Source: Porticoccaceae bacterium
GTDB lineage: Bacteria > Pseudomonadota > Gammaproteobacteria > Pseudomonadales > Porticoccaceae
Length of the DNA stretch: 64,000 bases
Direction: 5' to 3'
Assembly: GCA_902557735.1 (NCBI GenBank)
Contig: CACEBC010000003.1
Coordinates: 38,670 to 102,669 of the forward strand
The notes beneath the pieces were generated by a model, which was given only the letters and a program-made list of their open reading frames with translations, searched no databases and was not told the origin of the DNA. This document shows positions 51,825 to 61,416 of the stretch, in pieces; the first letter of the stretch is position 1, and the number at the start of each line of letters is the position of its first letter. The position numbers were made by a program, and so were the translations under genes.

Positions 51825-53075
51825 TCAACTATCTTTAACCCCTCTTGCGAAAGTCGAGATAGAACTTAATGTGTCTTGCGTCAGCTCGGGCACGGCATCT
51901 GGCATGGCTATCTCAGGGACGTGGTGAGCTCCATTAACAATCCTTGAAATTGCAGAGACCCCATTCTTAAGGAGTTTTCGGGCATATACAACACCATCAT
52001 CTCTTATGAGATCTAACTCGTAATTTAAAATAAAATGTGGAGGTAGACCCTCCAGGTGTTTGTCTTGGGCATACAGAGGCCAAGTCAGTGGATTTTTTTC
52101 GTGCTGGAACTCAGGATCGTAGACCATCGTCATCGCTCTAACCATGGCCAAATTCCCCTGGAGACCTAAATTCTCTGTCCAAGAAATTAATTCTGGATGT
52201 GAGGGTGCCCGGTCATACACGCCAACAATCATCGGTGCAAGGGCATAAACTCCGTCGATAGCGTTAACCCAATTCTCTGCATTTGCCTTAAGTGCGGTCG
52301 CCAACGCCAGATTTCCGCCCCCTGATTCCCCAGAAACAATAATTTTAGAGACCCCCAGATAATCCCTGTTTGAGTGCGCCCACTTCACAGCAGATGCGCA
52401 ATCATTCAAACCGTTGGGAAATGGGTGATGTCCAGGGTGCAGTGTCTCAGATCGAAACTCCACACCAATCACAATCATTCCCAAGGAGGATAGGCTTCTT
52501 CTCCACCGTCGTGTCAGCGGGTTTCTGGCAGAAGAAAAAGACATCCCGCCTCCATGGATATGAATAATACATGGAAGTCGATTTTTCGATTCTGGTGGCC
52601 TGTCGATGAAAAGTTCAATCTTGTTGCCATCTGTGCCTTCAATTACTTTATTCGTCGTTATTTCTAAAGACTCTCCGCTACTTTTTGTAGCTTGATCTCT
52701 AGAGGACTCTCGCAACCACATTTTGTCAAGATAGTAAATAAAGTCCAAACACTCTTGGTATTCTGATGCCATCGTTATAGTGGGAGGGAAGATACCTCTC
52801 AAGGCAGGCGGCACATTCATCAGAGCTTTCTTGATCGCCGGACTGAGTCTCGGATCTGTCAGCAAGTTGATACCCCGATTTCCGAGCTTGCCTGGCAGCA
52901 GAAGTTCGTCAAATCTTGGCTCGCATGATGTACCAATGAGAGTTCCATCTGCATCGGCTTCACTTGCAGCAGCAGGGATTAAAGCGCTTGCTGCTAATAA
53001 CCCGCCGAGGCGTTTTAAAAACCCTCGGCGGCCAATACCTCTCGCAGAGTCGGCTTGACTCAAGTCCTTCTCCAA
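51825..53075 (-). CDS. Tat-exported HSL-family esterase
   Basis: 416 aa alpha/beta hydrolase of the hormone-sensitive-lipase/acetyl-esterase class. Twin-arginine signal GRRGFLKRLGGLLAASALIP in the first 40 residues. HIHGGGMSF is the oxyanion-hole motif, GESGGGNLA the nucleophile elbow, and VNGAHHVPEIA carries the catalytic His. It would cleave an ester in the periplasm before uptake. Starts 4 nt after the TonB receptor stop, so the two are one operon. Confidence 0.88.
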   Translation of the reverse strand: MEKDLSQADSARGIGRRGFLKRLGGLLAASALIPAAASEADADGTLIGTSCEPRFDELLLPGKLGNRGINLLTDPRLSPAIKKALMNVPPALRGIFPPTITMASEYQECLDFIYYLDKMWLRESSRDQATKSSGESLEITTNKVIEGTDGNKIELFIDRPPESKNRLPCIIHIHGGGMSFSSARNPLTRRWRRSLSSLGMIVIGVEFRSETLHPGHHPFPNGLNDCASAVKWAHSNRDYLGVSKIIVSGESGGGNLALATALKANAENWVNAIDGVYALAPMIVGVYDRAPSHPELISWTENLGLQGNLAMVRAMTMVYDPEFQHEKNPLTWPLYAQDKHLEGLPPHFILNYELDLIRDDGVVYARKLLKNGVSAISRIVNGAHHVPEIAMPDAVPELTQDTLSSISTFARGVKDS

Positions 53076-53079
53076 CTAA

Positions 53080-55272
53080 CTATTTCGAACCGAAAAATTT
53101 TGTAAATTCAACTCCCACCTGTCTGGGCATGCCCCACATGCCCATTCTTCCATACTGAGTATTACCAGTAACCATGCCCACAACATATTCCTCATCTGTC
53201 ACGTTATTAGCATACAGGCGAGCCGAGTAGCCTTCGTCTGCGCTTCTCCAATTGATATTGACATTGGTTACCGCATAACTTGGCTGCGAATCTTTCTCAG
53301 AGTTAAACTCTCTGAAGTAAACTCTCGATCGATAACTTGTTGAAATATTAAAGCTGAGACTTCCGCCATTTTCAAGCATTGCCTTATAGGTTGCCCCGAC
53401 ATTAAAGCTCGTTTCTGGAGCGTTATTAAGTTTATTGCCGCTGAGTTGTTGTGCCCCAAGTTCCACAAACAACGAATCGGTGTTTAGAAAATCACCGTAC
53501 TCGGTTTCCATCAGGGTAATGCCCGCATTAACATAAAAATTTTCGCTGATACTCGAATCCAACTCAAGTTCAATGCCCTGAATCTTGGCATCCCCTGCGT
53601 TGGCGATGATTCCCTGAATACCAATTACCTGGGCAACTTGGAAATCCGAGTAATCATAATCGAAAATGGCCGCTCGCAGGCTTGTTGCTCCATTAAGAAT
53701 GCTAGCTTTATAACCTATCTCGAAGGCGTCCACAGTTTCGGGTTTCCAACCGGGGTCGCAATCACTTGAGTTAATGCCTCCAACTTTAAAGCCTTCCGAA
53801 TAAGACGCATACATCATGCTCGAGTCTGAAATATCGTATTCAACGGACGCTCGGATTGTCGTGTCCGATTCATCGATCTCCCTAACTGTAATTCCCGGCC
53901 CACATCGATCCACTAACAACATATCTCCGGTAGGGAACCTTGCATATATGAAAAAGTCATGGCCCATCACTTTGTCTTCCTCAGTCTTACGAACACCAGC
54001 TCCAACTCGAACTCTCTCGGATAAAGCGTAAGTCATATCAAGGAAAATCGCTTTTGCTTCGGTATCTTCAAAGTGCATTGGCTGATGAATTCTCATTGGG
54101 AATGGCGGGAAAGCAGGCGGCCCCGCGGCTACCGGAAATTGAACAGTAAAATCGCGTGTAGCTTCATCGTCCATGTAATATGCACCAAAAATCCAATCCA
54201 ATTTATTAGTTTTTCCTGAGATATTTATCTCTTGTGTGAGCGTTTTGTTTTCGTAATAATCTGGCCGATCAAACATACCGATGTTTGTTCCATCCGCCGC
54301 AATATGGAAGAAGTTATACCAGTCCTGATGCCCTGTTATCGATTTGACGGAAAAGCTATCAAAATCCCATTTCATAGTAAGTGCTATAGACTCGTACTCC
54401 CGGTCCGTAATTGACGGACCGCGATTGTAAGTCTTCAGAGGTTCCTCAGTGATTCCCCAGCCCCAAGGAGCATCTATGGGCAATCCCGTGCCAGCACCCA
54501 CCGAGACATGTTCATGGATAATTGCTTGATGCTCCCATGACCCCTTAACTTCACTCCGACCTAGTAATAACTCTGCTGAAAAACTCTCGCTAAAGTCAGC
54601 TGTCACCAGCAGACGAACATTGGTTTTTTCGCCCTTCATAAGATCATCATAGCCAGGCGACAGATTCTCGATCCACCCCTCACCTGCATCAAGATGACTC
54701 GCGGCCAGTCGCAGGCCAACGTTCTCTGAAACGGGCCCACTTAAAACGAATTCTCCATTGATCTGGTCAAAATCAGCATAACCAACCTGCACTTTCCCAA
54801 AAAACTGATCCGTTGGCTTCGCTGCAACAAAATTTACCGCACCTCCACTGGCATTTCTTCCGTAAAGTGTACCTTGCGGTCCCCTCAAAACCTCTACCCG
54901 ACCTAAGTCAAGTTGAGTAAGACCAGCGCTAGTAGCATTAGGTTGGACCAAACCGTCCAAAGTCACCATGACTCCGGGAGCAAAATTGAATTCCCCAATG
55001 CCTCGTATCGTAACATTCTTGCCGCCAAGGTCTGACCCGAAATGGAGACTGGGAACGGCGTATTGTAATTGCGAGATGTCATCGATTCCTTTAGCTGCAA
55101 GCTGCTCAGCGCTCAATGCGCTGATCGCCGAAGGCGTAGTCATCACCGATGCCTCACGCTTCAACCCAGTCACAACAATTTCTTCCATTTCGGTTGACAT
55201 TAATGGTGATGACAAGAAAACCCCTAATCCAGCAGTTATTATCAACAGTGTTCGTAAAATATTTTTAATCAT
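53080..55272 (-). CDS. TonB-dependent receptor
   Basis: 730 aa from ATG 55272, preceded by GGAGGGGGA. Signal peptide, a TonB-box-like EEIVVTGLKR, plug domain (VTIRGIGEFNFAPGVMVTLDG; RVEVLRGPQGTLYGRNASGG) and a 22-strand barrel ending FGSK. It belongs to the non-siderophore 'carbohydrate/organic compound' type of receptors common in sphingomonads and marine gammaproteobacteria. Outer-membrane import of the pathway substrate is inferred from context. First of the leftward catabolic run. Confidence 0.92.
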   Translation of the reverse strand: MIKNILRTLLIITAGLGVFLSSPLMSTEMEEIVVTGLKREASVMTTPSAISALSAEQLAAKGIDDISQLQYAVPSLHFGSDLGGKNVTIRGIGEFNFAPGVMVTLDGLVQPNATSAGLTQLDLGRVEVLRGPQGTLYGRNASGGAVNFVAAKPTDQFFGKVQVGYADFDQINGEFVLSGPVSENVGLRLAASHLDAGEGWIENLSPGYDDLMKGEKTNVRLLVTADFSESFSAELLLGRSEVKGSWEHQAIIHEHVSVGAGTGLPIDAPWGWGITEEPLKTYNRGPSITDREYESIALTMKWDFDSFSVKSITGHQDWYNFFHIAADGTNIGMFDRPDYYENKTLTQEINISGKTNKLDWIFGAYYMDDEATRDFTVQFPVAAGPPAFPPFPMRIHQPMHFEDTEAKAIFLDMTYALSERVRVGAGVRKTEEDKVMGHDFFIYARFPTGDMLLVDRCGPGITVREIDESDTTIRASVEYDISDSSMMYASYSEGFKVGGINSSDCDPGWKPETVDAFEIGYKASILNGATSLRAAIFDYDYSDFQVAQVIGIQGIIANAGDAKIQGIELELDSSISENFYVNAGITLMETEYGDFLNTDSLFVELGAQQLSGNKLNNAPETSFNVGATYKAMLENGGSLSFNISTSYRSRVYFREFNSEKDSQPSYAVTNVNINWRSADEGYSARLYANNVTDEEYVVGMVTGNTQYGRMGMWGMPRQVGVEFTKFFGSK

Positions 55273-55490
55273 GACTCCCCCTCCCAAGATTCAAACATTA
55301 ATCTAAAGACATATTATAGATTTTTTGCCAGTTCAATTGGATTGATTCACATGGATATAGTTTAGTATAACTAAGTGCTTAGCTTATCTCAGGGAGACAC
55401 GAACTACAACCAACCGACCTAAAAGATCAGTGTTAAGCTAATTCCATCCCGGAAAAATTTTGAAGTCGCGTGGTTTATTTTAGAGAGAAT

Positions 55491-56795
55491 TTAACGCTTT
55501 GATATCTGTCCAGCCCAGTAAAAAAGGGGTATCGAGACAAAGGAAACAATCGTAAAAAATAGCAACGTTTTCGAATAAGGGTTAGGGGTATTGGATTGCA
55601 CCAAAAGATCGATCATAACGCCTGCTATAAACATTGAAATCCCAGCTACCAGTTGCAGCATCATCACCATCATCCCGGTAACAACACCTCGGTTGGATGG
55701 ACTTACAAGATCCTGAATGGTTCCAAAGCAAGGTCCATAGAAACATCCCATTTGGAAGAAAACGGTGAATATCCCCACCATGAAGAGAATATTCTCAGGC
55801 TCAATCAAACGGTAGAACAAGTTTAGAGGGGTCAGTATAAATAAAATCAAGGCAAGGAAAAATGGGCGACCAACCCCTGTTTTTCTGATAAAAATATCAC
55901 TCCCGTAACCGCCCACGAGATTTCCAATAACGCCACCCGCCACCGCAAACCAAGAAATCAGCCCAGCTATTTCGTTTTTATCAAACCCTCTTTCGCTTAC
56001 AAACCAGAGCATGTCAAATCCTGATGCTCCAATTATCATCATGTAGAACATTGAACCGATCATTGTAATCAAAAGCGCTGGAGAGCTTTTTAATTCATGT
56101 CGCAGTGCTGTTAGGATTGATTGAAGCGAGATTTTTTTGTGATCATGTTTAAAGTTTTCCCCCCTCGGCGTCTCCGTGAGAAAAAACATCACGGCGGCTA
56201 GTATCACCCCAATTGATCCAAGAAGGTAAAAGCAGCCCCGCCAGCCCAGAATTGGTTCTAAGTAAGCCACTATAAACAAACTAGCGCCAATCCCAATCGC
56301 AGGACCCATACCAAAGACACCCAACGCCATACCTCTCCAACGCTGCGGGAAACGGTCACCCAGGATGGACATGGCTGCGGGCGTTAGCACAGATTCGCCG
56401 ATGCCGATAAATAACCTCGGCACCGCTAAACTCAGGAACCCTTTTGCAGCGCCAGACACCGCTGTCAAAATACTCCAGAAACCCAAGCCATAGCTGATCA
56501 GGCGAGTTCGATTCATTCGGTCAGCTACCGCTCCCATGAAAACACCAAAAATGGCGTAGAAAAAGATAAAAACCAAACCAGAGAGCAAACCGAATTCAGT
56601 ATTGCTGAGTCCCAATTCCGGTACAATCCAGTTCGCAAAATATGGTAGTAGTTGACGATCAATATAATTAAGAACGTTAATTAAAGTAAGAAATAAAAGA
56701 AAGCCCACATCACCGTAACTCAGAGTTTCATTTTCCGATTTGCTTGAATTGTTCAATGTTCCACCTTTTTTAGACCGAAGTTCAGTGTTGAGCAC
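55491..56795 (-). CDS. MFS transporter (spinster-like), copy 1
   Basis: 434 aa, 12 helices. Family blocks LTLINVLNYIDRQLLPYFAN, GLSNTEFGLLSGLVFIFFYA, GAVADRMNRTRLI and VPRLFIGIGESVLTPAAMSI match the spinster-like MFS branch often found with aromatic or sterol-like catabolism. Paralogous to 61417-62721. Divergent from tetR. Start uncertain by up to ~15 codons. Confidence 0.87.
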   Translation of the reverse strand: MLNTELRSKKGGTLNNSSKSENETLSYGDVGFLLFLTLINVLNYIDRQLLPYFANWIVPELGLSNTEFGLLSGLVFIFFYAIFGVFMGAVADRMNRTRLISYGLGFWSILTAVSGAAKGFLSLAVPRLFIGIGESVLTPAAMSILGDRFPQRWRGMALGVFGMGPAIGIGASLFIVAYLEPILGWRGCFYLLGSIGVILAAVMFFLTETPRGENFKHDHKKISLQSILTALRHELKSSPALLITMIGSMFYMMIIGASGFDMLWFVSERGFDKNEIAGLISWFAVAGGVIGNLVGGYGSDIFIRKTGVGRPFFLALILFILTPLNLFYRLIEPENILFMVGIFTVFFQMGCFYGPCFGTIQDLVSPSNRGVVTGMMVMMLQLVAGISMFIAGVMIDLLVQSNTPNPYSKTLLFFTIVSFVSIPLFYWAGQISKR

Positions 56796-56991
56796 TTTTT
56801 GGCTAGCAATCTCTAGTGACAGACCTTATGGTTTCAGCTGCTCATATCTGTAAATCATCCTATAGAGTAAACTAACATAAACAGACTATCGAGCTTTTAC
56901 CCGTTCGCTGTAAATAAAATGACCTGTGCATAATTAAACGAAATGAATATAATCAAACAATTGATTAATTGCTCCTCTTCTATCCAGTCAA

Positions 56992-57651
56992 ATGATCCCA
57001 ACGATGTCAGTTAATTACCCAAAAAGAACATTAAAAAGGCAGGAAAATCGTAACAAGCTCGATACGGCAGCGTCCCTTCTTTTCTCGACCAAGGGTTATC
57101 CCGGCACCACCTTGGAGGAAGTGGCAGAGGCCGCCGACCTTCACGTTCAAACCCTTTATAGGCAATTCAAAACTAAAGAAGCCCTCGCCATTTCTGCCAG
57201 CCAAAAGGTTCTCAACGAATGTGAAACTCGCTTCGCTACTAATTTCCACAATCGAGACACGTTTCAGATATGGCGCGAATGGATGGAAAACTCCGTGACA
57301 TATCTGATCGATCTCGGACTAAAGAAGAACAAAAGAGCTCAACTCCGTTCAGCATCATCCCTCATGAATGACAATTACATCCTGATAATCTACTCCGGTT
57401 ATGAGGATATCTTGACAAAATATTTGGCAAAAGATTTTCAGGTGAATCCTCAGCATCATCGACTACCAAGACTAGTAGCGGGCATGCTTTGCAGCGGGAA
57501 TGAAGCCGCATTAAAACGCTGCGCCAGCAAAGACGGTGGTCCTGATCGTCTGGATGACAAAACATTCGTTGTCAGTGAAAGTATAGCAGTCGTCGATGAC
57601 GTGGAAAGTATTTTCGGGAAGTACATCAAGCTGACGCGTCCTAAACCATAA
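56992..57651 (+). CDS. TetR-family transcriptional regulator
   Basis: 219 aa. N-terminal TetR HTH (LDTAASLLFSTKGYPGTTLE, EVAEAADLHVQTLYRQFKTK; residues ~22-65), then a ligand-binding domain with a Cys-containing MLCSGNEAALKRC. Divergent from the MFS gene and next to the catabolic genes on both sides, so it probably controls them in response to a pathway compound. ATG 56992; a second ATG four codons in is also possible. Confidence 0.88.
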   Translation: MIPTMSVNYPKRTLKRQENRNKLDTAASLLFSTKGYPGTTLEEVAEAADLHVQTLYRQFKTKEALAISASQKVLNECETRFATNFHNRDTFQIWREWMENSVTYLIDLGLKKNKRAQLRSASSLMNDNYILIIYSGYEDILTKYLAKDFQVNPQHHRLPRLVAGMLCSGNEAALKRCASKDGGPDRLDDKTFVVSESIAVVDDVESIFGKYIKLTRPKP

Positions 57652-57724
57652 GAGCGAAAATTCACGGATCGCTCGGACATCAGATGCGTGCCCATCGAGA
57701 GCCCGCTAGTTCAGGAGGGCGTTC

Positions 57725-58390
57725 TTAAGCGGCCCAACCGCCCGCAAGAGGAATGAGTTGACCGACGATATGATTGCAATTTTCACTCGCCAGGTAAGCC
57801 GCCAGCTCCGCAGTTTCCTCAGCCGAACCTATTTTATTGGTAGGAACATTGCGTTTGATATGATCTAGGAATTTTGGGCTGTCAACGAGATCATCTGGAT
57901 AGTAGGTATCATTGTTTATATAGTTCTGGGCAATAGCATTTGCCTGAATGTTTGCACGGGCGAGCTCCAAGCCAACCGCTTTAATAAAACTATTCTGAGC
58001 ACCCCTCGCAGCACAATATGCACCATTATTCGGGATCCCCCTTATTGGCGCAGCGCTGGTCACCGCAATTATTTTCCCCGATCCTCTCTCCAACATCTGA
58101 GGAACAAAGGCTCTAACTAAATACATCAATGGGTAAACAAGCGTTTGAAATAGGCGGTCCCATTCTTGGGTTTTGATTTTATGAACTGGAGAAGTCTGAG
58201 GAGGTTCCGCAAGATTAGCAACTACTATGTCAATGTCTCCACAGCAATTCAGCAAATCGTCTACCGCACGTTCCGATTTTAAAGACTCGAAGCTTGGCAA
58301 AACAGTTATCCCAATACTTTCAAATTTTTTTCTTATTGCTGGCCCCATATAACGATCAGCGCAAGTTATTAATGCTTTTCTACCCATCAA
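57725..58390 (-). CDS. Halohydrin dehalogenase-like SDR
   Basis: 221 aa. It has the SDR fold but not the NAD(P) Gly motif: in its place is T9-x4-Y14-x-G16 (TCADRYMG), the halide/nucleophile-pocket motif of halohydrin dehalogenases. The catalytic triad is S112-x12-Y125-x3-R129 (TSAAPIR, then GAYCAARG), i.e. Ser-Tyr-Arg with the exact HheC spacing instead of Ser-Tyr-Lys. The C-terminus (AIAQNYINNDTYY, then LAAYLASENCNHIVGQ) also parallels HheC. Such enzymes interconvert vicinal haloalcohols and epoxides. ATG 58390. Activity not shown. Confidence 0.75.
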   Translation of the reverse strand: MMGRKALITCADRYMGPAIRKKFESIGITVLPSFESLKSERAVDDLLNCCGDIDIVVANLAEPPQTSPVHKIKTQEWDRLFQTLVYPLMYLVRAFVPQMLERGSGKIIAVTSAAPIRGIPNNGAYCAARGAQNSFIKAVGLELARANIQANAIAQNYINNDTYYPDDLVDSPKFLDHIKRNVPTNKIGSAEETAELAAYLASENCNHIVGQLIPLAGGWAA

Positions 58391-58515
58391 TGCACTCCTT
58401 GTAAGATCAAATAATCCAGGATGATACCTGTTATCTCCAGTTTTTCGATATCAAGAAGCCAAGAGACTCGCCAAAGCAGCACGCGATATTGCGGCTGAAG
58501 CACTTTTGAAATCAC

Positions 58516-60462
58516 CTATAAGACTATTTCCCATGGCAACGAAAACCTACCCAACCTCTCATCGAGAAGTCTGCAGATATCGTCCAAATCAGTTGGTTTA
58601 GATGAAATATTCAACAACACCTTGAGGCCTTTTTGCGCGTCATTTTCGACCCAAACGCTGATCTCTGAATTTGGACAAACGTCCTGAACCTCGGACAAAA
58701 AAGCCCTCTGAGTAATGTCTTTGCGCAGTTCAGGCTTAAAGATTTTACCCACAGCAGTTAACGGCAAGTCGTCGCGAATAACGACCTCGACCGGCGCCGC
58801 TGCTCGCTCGGCGCAGTGCTGCTTTGCATACCTCACCAATTCATCCCCTGTCACGCTACTGCCGGGAACAAGTTTAACGTAGGCAACCGGAACCTCTCCG
58901 GAATAACCGTCAGGTTTCCCAACCGCCCCCGCCATTTCAACATCGGGGTGACTCATTACGGCTTCCTCGGTAATGAGAGGGTCAATGTTGTGCCCCCCCC
59001 TGATAATGATGTCCTTGCGTCTGCCCGCTAGCCAACAACAGCCATCCTTGTCAAAACGAGCCAAGTCGCCACTGTTAAACCACTCGGATTCCGGCCAAGC
59101 ATCATCGTTAATTTTTTCTTGTTTATAGCCTACAGTAACATTTGGTCCCTTATGCAGAAGAATGCCAACCTCGTTCTCTGCGCAATCTCTCTCGACATTC
59201 CCCTGATCATCTAATACCACTACCCTCGTATAATGATAAGGTATACGCATCCCAATCGAACCGACAGGCCGACCGCCATAATAATAGTGGGTTGATGCGC
59301 CACAGGTTGTTTCTGTCATGCCATAACCTTCGGTTATATCAATACCTGTTCGGGAGCGGAATTCCTTGAACAAACTAACTGGAATTGGCGCCGCCCCAGA
59401 GCTACAACTGATCAGGCTCGAGACATCATATTTTTCGATATCATGGCGTAAAAGCGCAGCATAGATCGTTGGGACGGCTGCGAAAAATGTAATCGCCCAT
59501 CGTTCAATCAGCCCCCAGAAGTCCATCATGGTTGCGGGGTTTCTAAAACCTTCTGGTCCCGCAAGAACAAGTTCGCCGCCACTCATCACTGCATTTAGGG
59601 CCGAAACACATACTGCGTTGACATGAAAAAGTGGTAACCCACATAGAATCACTGTGCGGTTTGAAAAATCAGAGTCGTTCAAAAGGTCTGGGCCAGTCAT
59701 CTGCATCTGGCATATATTCACTGCCTGAGCTCGATGAGTATGTTGAGCAAGTTTTGGTGCCCCGGTGGTCCCACCCGTATGAAAGTAAGCGGCAACTCCA
59801 TCGTCATAATCACCGCGCTCAAAGATAAAACTATCGCGCGGTTGAGATTGCATCGATGTACTCCAATCCAAAAGTTTAAATCGGCTGTCAGGCAAGTTCT
59901 CGATTTTTGCGTCCCCGACGGTCAAAACACTGTGAATCGTGTCCGACATTTCAGAAACTTGCATAGCTTTGTCAAGCAGGCCCCCGCCTGTATCGGACAC
60001 GGCCTTTAGGGTAACTAAAATCCTCGCATTGGCCTCTTTAGCAATGCCAGCTATCTGCTCGGGCTCGAGGAACGGATTTACAGGAGTCGCTATCCCAGCT
60101 GCTTGAGCACCCCATAATGCAAACAACATCTCAGGCACATTTGGCAGTAAAAGAAGGACCGATTCATTCTTTCCCAATCCTAGAGAATGGAACAGGTTAC
60201 CTGCACTAACAATTTCCTCATAGTACTCTCGGTAGGACCAACATAAAGGCTCATCAGATAGCCGGCCGTTGGGGAGGTAACGCAACGCCGTTTGATCTCC
60301 AATTGTATCGCTGACATAAGACAAGGCATGTATCGGTGAACGACATGGGAAGCGTTCGTCATAGCTCACTAGTTCGAGCCTTTCGACATCGGCCAACGAG
60401 CGAATTCTGTCGGGATCCGACGGAAATCGGCGTATGAAATGATTTTGAACTAAGCTAGACAT
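58516..60462 (-). CDS. Acyl-CoA synthetase (AMP-binding ligase)
   Basis: 648 aa from ATG 60462 (MSSLVQNHFIRRFPSDPDRI); an open extension to 60567 lacks support. ANL-superfamily motifs are in order: P-loop YFHTGGTTGAPKLAQHTH, A5 GYGMTETTCG, A7/A8 NSGDLARF and GRRKDIIIRGGHNIDP, A10 PLTAVGKIFKPEL with catalytic Lys. It activates a carboxylic acid to acyl-CoA via acyl-AMP. Probably the entry step for the pathway acid, alongside the CoA-transferase. Confidence 0.9.
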   Translation of the reverse strand: MSSLVQNHFIRRFPSDPDRIRSLADVERLELVSYDERFPCRSPIHALSYVSDTIGDQTALRYLPNGRLSDEPLCWSYREYYEEIVSAGNLFHSLGLGKNESVLLLLPNVPEMLFALWGAQAAGIATPVNPFLEPEQIAGIAKEANARILVTLKAVSDTGGGLLDKAMQVSEMSDTIHSVLTVGDAKIENLPDSRFKLLDWSTSMQSQPRDSFIFERGDYDDGVAAYFHTGGTTGAPKLAQHTHRAQAVNICQMQMTGPDLLNDSDFSNRTVILCGLPLFHVNAVCVSALNAVMSGGELVLAGPEGFRNPATMMDFWGLIERWAITFFAAVPTIYAALLRHDIEKYDVSSLISCSSGAAPIPVSLFKEFRSRTGIDITEGYGMTETTCGASTHYYYGGRPVGSIGMRIPYHYTRVVVLDDQGNVERDCAENEVGILLHKGPNVTVGYKQEKINDDAWPESEWFNSGDLARFDKDGCCWLAGRRKDIIIRGGHNIDPLITEEAVMSHPDVEMAGAVGKPDGYSGEVPVAYVKLVPGSSVTGDELVRYAKQHCAERAAAPVEVVIRDDLPLTAVGKIFKPELRKDITQRAFLSEVQDVCPNSEISVWVENDAQKGLKVLLNISSKPTDLDDICRLLDERLGRFSLPWEIVL

Positions 60463-60988
60463 ATCATGAGTCTTGTCTCTACAGGTATCAGAACTCGATG
60501 CTTGGAGCCGGATATAATAGAGTTTACTTGGGCTCTCGATGCATACTAAAGAAGAGTTGGGTGCCACAATCTTCAGTCACAAGTATCATTTCCCACCAAC
60601 GATTAGTCCACTGACAGTTGGCTATAGATCAATAAATAAATCCTATACAAAAATTGTCTCGGAGAAATTAAAAGTTGGCTCTAGGAGCGCAACTCTTAAG
60701 AGCTTCTTTAACGGCCACAAAGTGCGCATTGGGTCAGTGAAATTCATCTTCAATTTATCTAAAGATATATAACTTCAACTTATTATTCGACATCAAAGTG
60801 TAGATAGACTTTGCTCAAATGAGGCCGGATACTCCAAGCTGGAAAAGATTTGCCAAAAGCCTTGATGGCAATCATGTAAAGACTTCCATGCGTGGAGCAT
60901 ATTGGAACGCCACAACAAAATAATTCGCTAAATTGAAACAATATTTAATTTCCGCCTATGCTATTCTGGCCTGTGTTTGGAGGTAAAA
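60463..60988. other. Intergenic, 526 bp
   Basis: Divergent promoter region. A plus-strand frame of 77 codons (60539-60772) has no ribosome site, though TATAAT lies about 25 nt before it; I do not treat it as a gene. Nothing else recognised. Confidence 0.4.
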
Positions 60989-61399
60989 GTGCGTTGTATA
61001 AATAAAATGAGCAGCACCGATGAGACCATCGGCGAGTTACTACAAAATGATGATGGTGGACCCGTTTGTATGGTAAATCTCCTCAAATTCAAAGAAAAAG
61101 CAATTTATGAAGATGGCCGAGAGACCTCGTTAACTGGTCCTGAGGCTTACCAGATTTACGGTGAAGGCGTTGCTAAAATGATTGACACTATCGGTGGAAA
61201 AATCGTTTTTTCCAGCGTCGTCAGCGGTCTTGTCGTAGGCGAAGTCGAAGAACTTTGGGATGCTGTAGCCATAGCGGAGTATCCATCGAGACAATCCTTC
61301 GCCGATATGATCGCATCTGCCCAATGGTCGGAACTAGCCATTCATCGGACTGCGGGCCTCGCTGGTCAGTTAAATATATCTAGCAAGAGACTAATCTGA
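60989..61399 (+). CDS. DUF1330 protein, third paralogue
   Basis: 136 aa. GTG start at 60989 chosen because GGAGG lies 5 nt upstream; ATG 61007 is an alternative. CMVNLLKFKEKAIYEDGRET, LTGPEAYQIYG and IHRTAGLAGQLNISSKRL match DUF1330, but it is more distant from the two paralogues at 17016 and 41685 than they are from each other. Followed after 17 nt by an MFS gene, so the two are one operon. Confidence 0.85.
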   Translation: MRCINKMSSTDETIGELLQNDDGGPVCMVNLLKFKEKAIYEDGRETSLTGPEAYQIYGEGVAKMIDTIGGKIVFSSVVSGLVVGEVEELWDAVAIAEYPSRQSFADMIASAQWSELAIHRTAGLAGQLNISSKRLI

Positions 61400-61416
61400 A
61401 GCCTAAAGAGTGCACG

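Noticed and set aside
60539..60772. A 77-codon plus-strand frame
   Set aside because: No ribosome site, composition unlike neighbours, no recognisable domain; a TATAAT upstream is not enough.
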